Assembly: GCA_019925095.2 (NCBI GenBank)
Contig: CM034388.1
Coordinates: 8,702,501-8,766,500 of the forward strand
Direction of reading: 5' to 3'
From: Dendrolimus kikuchii
Taxonomy: Eukaryota > Arthropoda > Insecta > Lepidoptera > Lasiocampidae
Length of the DNA: 64,000 bases
Below the pieces are notes generated by a model. The model searched no databases, was not told where the DNA came from, and saw only the letters and a list, made by a program, of their open reading frames with translations. Each line of letters opens with the position of its first letter. Positions within the stretch are counted from its first letter, which is position 1. Of this stretch, positions 59,257 to 64,000 are shown one piece after another. A program made the position numbers and the translations under genes.

Positions 59257-59741
59257 TATAATATTATAAAATTCTAAACATGCCGTGTCTGTACATTTTT
59301 TAGATTTCTTGTCTGTTTGTCGGTTTGTCTGTTTGTTCGGGATTCACGTAACAACTACTGGGCCGATTTCGATGTTGTTTTCGCTAATCGACAGTTAATT
59401 GTTAAACTTAAACTCTGCGCTACTATTTATCCTGGGAATCGCGTGGAAATTTTTCTGGGAATAATTTAAAATGGGCAGATAAAAAAAAATCAAATACCAA
59501 TGTGATTCTTTTAATCATCGATAGAAAATTTAATGTAATAAAATGCGTGATATTTTTTATCCCGTGAAACCCGCGGGAATTTTCACGGGAGCGGTTTGTG
59601 AAAATTAGCTTATTCCAACACAGTTTTCACTAAAACTATAGTCTATATTATTTTTCAAATGCTGTGGTATTTTGTATCTCGGGAATCCCCCGGAAATTTC
59701 AAGTCAAGTGTGGACGAAGTCGCGCGTATATCCCACTAATT
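59257..59741 (-). repeat. 'actaggatat' interspersed repeat, minus copy
   Basis: Same subrepeat layout as 50318-50853 ('cctgggaatcgcgtgg', 'cccgtgaaacccgcggg', 'ctcgggaatcccccgg'). Ends at left with 'ctaaacatgccgtgtctgtac'. Confidence 0.6.
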
Positions 59742-60084
59742 AATATAGGCTTAGGGATATTAGAGAATAACAAAACAAAAGAACAAACTGCACTTAAAAA
59801 CGCCTGGAAAAGAGAATATTCCAGAAACAGAATGTTTATCTTTAATTATCTAGAAATAATAAAGTTAAACAGATCTTCCCTACAATGTAACTATATATAG
59901 GCACAAAGTTACGCTCGTAAATAATTTTTCCTTTGTACGTATACTTAGAAAAGAATTAATATTATTAAAAGGGTTGGGCTGTAACTACTTTACTTTCAGA
60001 TGGAGAACGACAAAACAAAGGTCGTAAAATCGCCAAAGTTATAACGGTTACAGTATTGTTTACCTTTTAGGAACATTTTAGGGA

Positions 60085-60300
60085 TCTGCTTAGTGGTTAT
60101 CGCACTTGCGTCGCAAGCTTCGAATCTTGACTGGAAAACATGCACCAATTTTATGGAGTTTTCTGATCTAACGTGCACATTATTACAATTACCACGAGGT
60201 AACGATGAAGGTAAATATCGTAACGAAAAATACACATCGAAATATCCGACATGTCCAAGTCAAGCGTGTTGGGTATTCTGTCTGAGCCCTCCTCCCTAAA
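60085..60300 (+). mobile_element. tRNA-derived SINE copy with decayed head
   Basis: 'gtggttatcgcacttgcg', a B-box-like 'cttcgaatctt', 'aaaacatgcaccaatttta', 'ctaacgtgcacattattac', then the body with many changes. It keeps part of the tRNA-like head. Confidence 0.6.
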
Positions 60301-60429
60301 AAATGGAGAAACCTTAGTAACCTTAGTGTTACCTCATAGGCTTCTGTAGGCATTTCGGCAAAAGCGGAACCCTTCTAAAATCCTCGAGTCCGTTCTTTTG
60401 TTTATTTATGTATGTTACAGATATTTTTC

Positions 60430-60567
60430 TCTTTTTTATTGCATGAGTTCAGCAGACAGATGACCCATTTGATGAAAGCGGCCACCATCGACTATGGACA
60501 TTGATACCACCAAAGGTACAACCAATGTGCTGCCGCTCTCTAAAGGGACACTGGAACCTGGTCTCTA
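60430..60567 (-). mobile_element. A-tailed retroposon, minus partial copy
   Basis: Reverse complement of the 3' part of 60624-60940, beginning at left with its T-rich (A-tail) end and 'gcatgagttcagcagacag'. Sits about 57 bp from the plus copy. Confidence 0.65.
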
Positions 60568-60623
60568 AAACTGAGACTGTGAATGAAATTTTGTAGAAAT
60601 AAGTATTCTTTATGCACAAGTAT

Positions 60624-60940
60624 TTTTTATCCGTGCAGGAACGGAGAAAGAATACAGTTTCCTGCGGCCGGGCGGCCTGTCGTAAGAGGCGACTTAACAA
60701 CCCACAGCCAGGTGGTAGGGCATTTGCCCGACTGGATGGCTACCACCCCTGGTCTAAAGTATGTCGCCATAACAACCTTGAGTTGTGTTCCGGCATTAGA
60801 GACCAGGTTCCAGTCTCCCTTAAGAGAACAGCAGCGCATCTGTAGCAACTTTAGTGTTGCAAATGTCCATAGGCGATGGTAACCGCTTTCCATTAAGTGG
60901 GCCATCTGCCTGTCTGCTGATCTCCTGCAATAAAAAAAAA
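60624..60940 (+). mobile_element. A-tailed lepidopteran retroposon, copy D
   Basis: Very close to 21592-21907 over its whole length. Ends 'tgatctcctgcaataaaaaa'. The open frames on both strands here are the repeat itself. Confidence 0.76.
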
Positions 60941-60944
60941 TGCA

Positions 60945-61828
60945 CTGTACCTATATATTAGAGTAGTGAAATTTAAAAAAAATGTACAAGGATCAAGTAC
61001 CTATGGCACCAGTGTATGTAAACGAACGTCGATTATTTTGAGTATTGAATGACTGGTAGTGTCATTTGGTCATGAAGTGTTTAGAATCTTTTCAGACATA
61101 CATTTTTCACTGGGTGCTGGTAAGTTACGGTACTGTTGCTCAATGATACACACTTAAGGAAACTTTTGGGAAATAAATGTTGGATTTTTTATGTTTTTGT
61201 TCACCTTGTTAATATTTATATCTTGAATCATTATATAGTTTAAAATATTATTAGCATAATACAAAAAAAATTAACGTGCGTAAAAACCTATTTTAATAAG
61301 CTTTTTAGTCCTCGATTTAGATGTTCTATCAGAGACAAATGCTCTTTATGTATTCCAAAATAAGATCAAAGAAATAAGCAAAAAGTTCTCTTTAAGCCCA
61401 GTCGCCCAACCGTACAATATAAATCCTTAAAATAAGTTGTCAGTTAAAGAAGGTTTTACCCCATTTAAAGGGGTAGAAACAATATCAAAAGAGTTATTCA
61501 TAAACTCAGGTAAATTTCGAAATTGGTTTGAAAGGGACTGGAAGGGATTTATGATTTAATCAAAATCACTTCAGTTTCATTAACTTATTTCAAAATTTAA
61601 GACGAGACATTAATTATGAAGCTTGCTTTATTAAATATTTGCAAGAGTAAATTGAATTTCGTGGAAATAGATGTTATTTTAAAACAGACCACCTCTAGAA
61701 ATTGTTATTTACGCTTTTACCTCTTAACCAAAACGTTTGATAATAATTCATTCGCTGGAAAAATTACGAAAGGCTGGGTGGTTTCTGTGAAAATCAAAAG
61801 TAACTATTCCTAAAATTTGATAATATTT
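60945..61828. other. Unassigned stretch
   Basis: No gene recognised. Confidence 0.35.
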
Positions 61829-61830
61829 AT

Positions 61831-62060
61831 AACTAGGATATGCTCGCGACTTCGTCCACGGTTGACTTGAAATTCCCGCGGGATTCCCGTAGAATTTCCG
61901 GGAGACAAAGTACCGCAACATTTAAAAAATAATGTAAGTTATCGTTTTAGTGGAAACTGTGTCGGAATAAGCTAAGTTTTTTGCACCCCAACTACTTCAA
62001 ACCGCTGCTGGGAAACTTCCCGTGGGTTTCCAGGATAAAAAGTAGCGCAGAGTTTAAGTC
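61831..62060 (+). repeat. 'actaggatat' interspersed repeat, 5' half
   Basis: 'aactaggatatgctcgcgac', 'gaaattcccgcgggattcccg', 'ggaataagctaagttttttg'. The 3' half is absent. Confidence 0.6.
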
Positions 62061-62064
62061 TAGC

Positions 62065-64000
62065 GATCAAAAGGTCGAAAGCACGATGAATTTATTGGCG
62101 CTTACGTGTTTATTTGTGCATATATTATTATTATATTGTATTTGATGAAATAGCAACTTATAACCCACTCGGGCACCGACTTTTATTTAAAATATAAAGT
62201 AAGATTGCAAAATTAAAAATACAAATTGTAATAAGAAAATATATCGCGTGTTAGACGTTTTATATGCTATGTTTGCAACCGGCTTACCCTAGTCGAATTT
62301 CCTCCCCGCGCCTCTAATATGTAATATAACGTTTGATGCAGGTTCGCTTATATGATCCTCGAACTCGTACCTTAATAAGTCTGTCATTATTAGTATAAAA
62401 CGTACTCATAACCAACATATTTTCATTTCCCTAATCGAATAATAATAATCGGTTAATCCCCAAGGTTCGGCCGTGAACACGGGTAAAAACAAAAATTGAA
62501 ATATTTCTTCACATTCAGACATATAACATTTAAATTTAAAGTACGGGCACGTTTCCACTTGTTCAGTTAATGGTTCTTTAAGTAAACACAGCCTAAAACG
62601 TTCAACAAACATATTATGGGATTTCTGTTTCCTTTAAGCTTTTGCACATTTAAACTTATGGTTACCAAGCTTTAATCGCTGCACGTTTCCGAAGTTTAAG
62701 TTTTAACCTCATAATTGTTGTTCCTTTTTCAAATTGATTTAGAAATGGTCGAATATTACGATTACCAAGATGGCAATGAAATCGATTTTACTATTTTTTT
62801 AAATATTGTGTGATTAACTGTCACGTAAATAGATAACTTAATGTGATATTTTGAAATTACAATTTTTTTTAAGCAGGCCTACTAATCTTTACTATAATAA
62901 TTAGATATTCAATGGAAACCCAAGGGTATTAAGAAACCCTACTCAATCGGTGCATTTTCAAGAAATAGTTTTCAGTGTTTAAGTACAGTCAGAGATATAC
63001 TATGGTAACTGCAGTTAGTGCGGTTTGTTCTTGTGGCAAGGAAACTTACAATTTAGGCTTACAACAATTAGATCTAGAAAACTGAATGCTCCCGGACGCG
63101 ATTTATTACGCTTTCATGTAACAGCATTACTAAATTCAGCCAGAGAGCATTTATAGCATAACTCAGAAAATAAGCAACTTTACACATACACTTATTTCTT
63201 CTTTCATGCCATTCGATTATCTCGTTGTAAATTCCTTACACTTTCACACTTACACATCAATAAGTACAGAATAATCTTTCCAATATTCCATTATCTACCT
63301 GTGCTACCAGAGTTCTAACAATGAAGACATTAATACGAATTTACAAAATACCAAAGATGATTTTATATTGTATTATATGACTGTGAGTTAAACACACTAA
63401 CTACCAGGCGAAATGGTAGTAACTTCAACAGGAATTAAATTATGTATATAATTTTACTAATTTCTAAAAGTTAGGATAAGCCTACGCAAACTGATTAAGG
63501 ATTGAATATAAACCATATGTTGGCACATTCGTTGCAATTGCACACAGATGAGGTATGAATGAACTTGCTCCGAATAAAATGTCACTGAGTTGATAATATG
63601 TCAGTATTTAAATCATAAATTATGAACCAGCTAAAAATAAATTATTCATGTGAAATATAAGGCCTTTTTATCTCATTAATCCCACAAATTTACAGAACTT
63701 GGAAATCACTGTATCTAAATTCAGATCATGTCCCCAATTTTATTGGCAATAAACCTATAACGTATATCCATATAACCGACCACATGGTGGCCAAAAGACC
63801 GCATTGCGAACTGGCTAAAAACTAGAACGAAATGGTGGGAAAGATGACAACGACAGAGACAGAGGGACGGCGCGTGAACCACTGAAAGTCTTTTATGTAT
63901 AATGGAGATAAAATGGTGAATAAGTTTTGAAATATTAAAAGTTTAGCCTGAAATATAAGTAATGTTTTAGTAAGCAGTCTTTATTAACAAAATTACAATA
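62065..64000. other. Long stretch without a recognised gene
   Basis: No gene, RNA or structured repeat recognised to the right edge. Confidence 0.35.

Overview
The window is AT-rich, intron-poor eukaryotic DNA. I see no intact host gene, no rRNA and no credible functional tRNA gene. The set of interspersed repeats looks lepidopteran (moth or butterfly): D34D mariners, jockey/CR1-like LINE ends, tRNA-derived SINEs, repeats opening 'actagctgacccg' or 'actaggatatgcccgcgacttcgtcc', and 'catacatacataacttcacgcc' units. That placement rests on recognition of repeat style, not on a search. The DNA reads as an intergenic region or the inside of a very large intron.

Layout. 1-9 kb: a possible host exon end at the left edge; an inverted-repeat element (1272-1533) split by a small retroposon with its own target-site duplication; several decayed repeats. 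9.7-11 kb: a nearly complete mariner (9691-10967) whose transposase keeps all three catalytic aspartates but carries a frameshift and a late stop. 16.9-18.1 kb: a LINE 3' end, then a second, older mariner with two of three catalytic acids lost. 18.9-28.6 kb: SINE and LINE-tail copies, a 71-bp AT microsatellite, a GC-rich island and a TATA-type promoter-like sequence. 28.9-29.6 kb: an internally deleted LINE whose reverse-transcriptase remnant is still linked to its 3' UTR, which identifies the loose 3' tails at 16.9, 39.7 and 51.8 kb. 33.1-33.4 kb: an 87-codon C-terminal piece of another non-LTR ORF2 on the minus strand. 37.3 kb: a full-length tRNA-derived SINE with a 12-bp target-site duplication. 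39.0 and 54.5 kb: two strong RNA-type hairpins. 41-51 kb: more copies of the same families, a GCCAT cluster and a probable older LINE piece. 52.7-53.1 kb: a possible solo LTR. 55-64 kb: an AT microsatellite, an inverted pair of A-tailed repeats, and decayed repeats.

How the parts relate. The autonomous machinery present (two mariners, two LINE ORF2 fragments) is broken. The short non-autonomous families (SINE, MITE-like, 5'-truncated retroposons) account for most of the recognisable structure. Target-site duplications read directly from the sequence date several insertions as recent enough to retain exact 9-15 bp repeats. I find no convincing new multi-gene system. The observations most worth testing are the 34-bp foldback at 38990-39064, the 153-bp palindromic element at 54507-54659, the (ATGT)n-tailed minus-strand retroposon family, and the apparent strand bias of SINE and LINE-tail copies.
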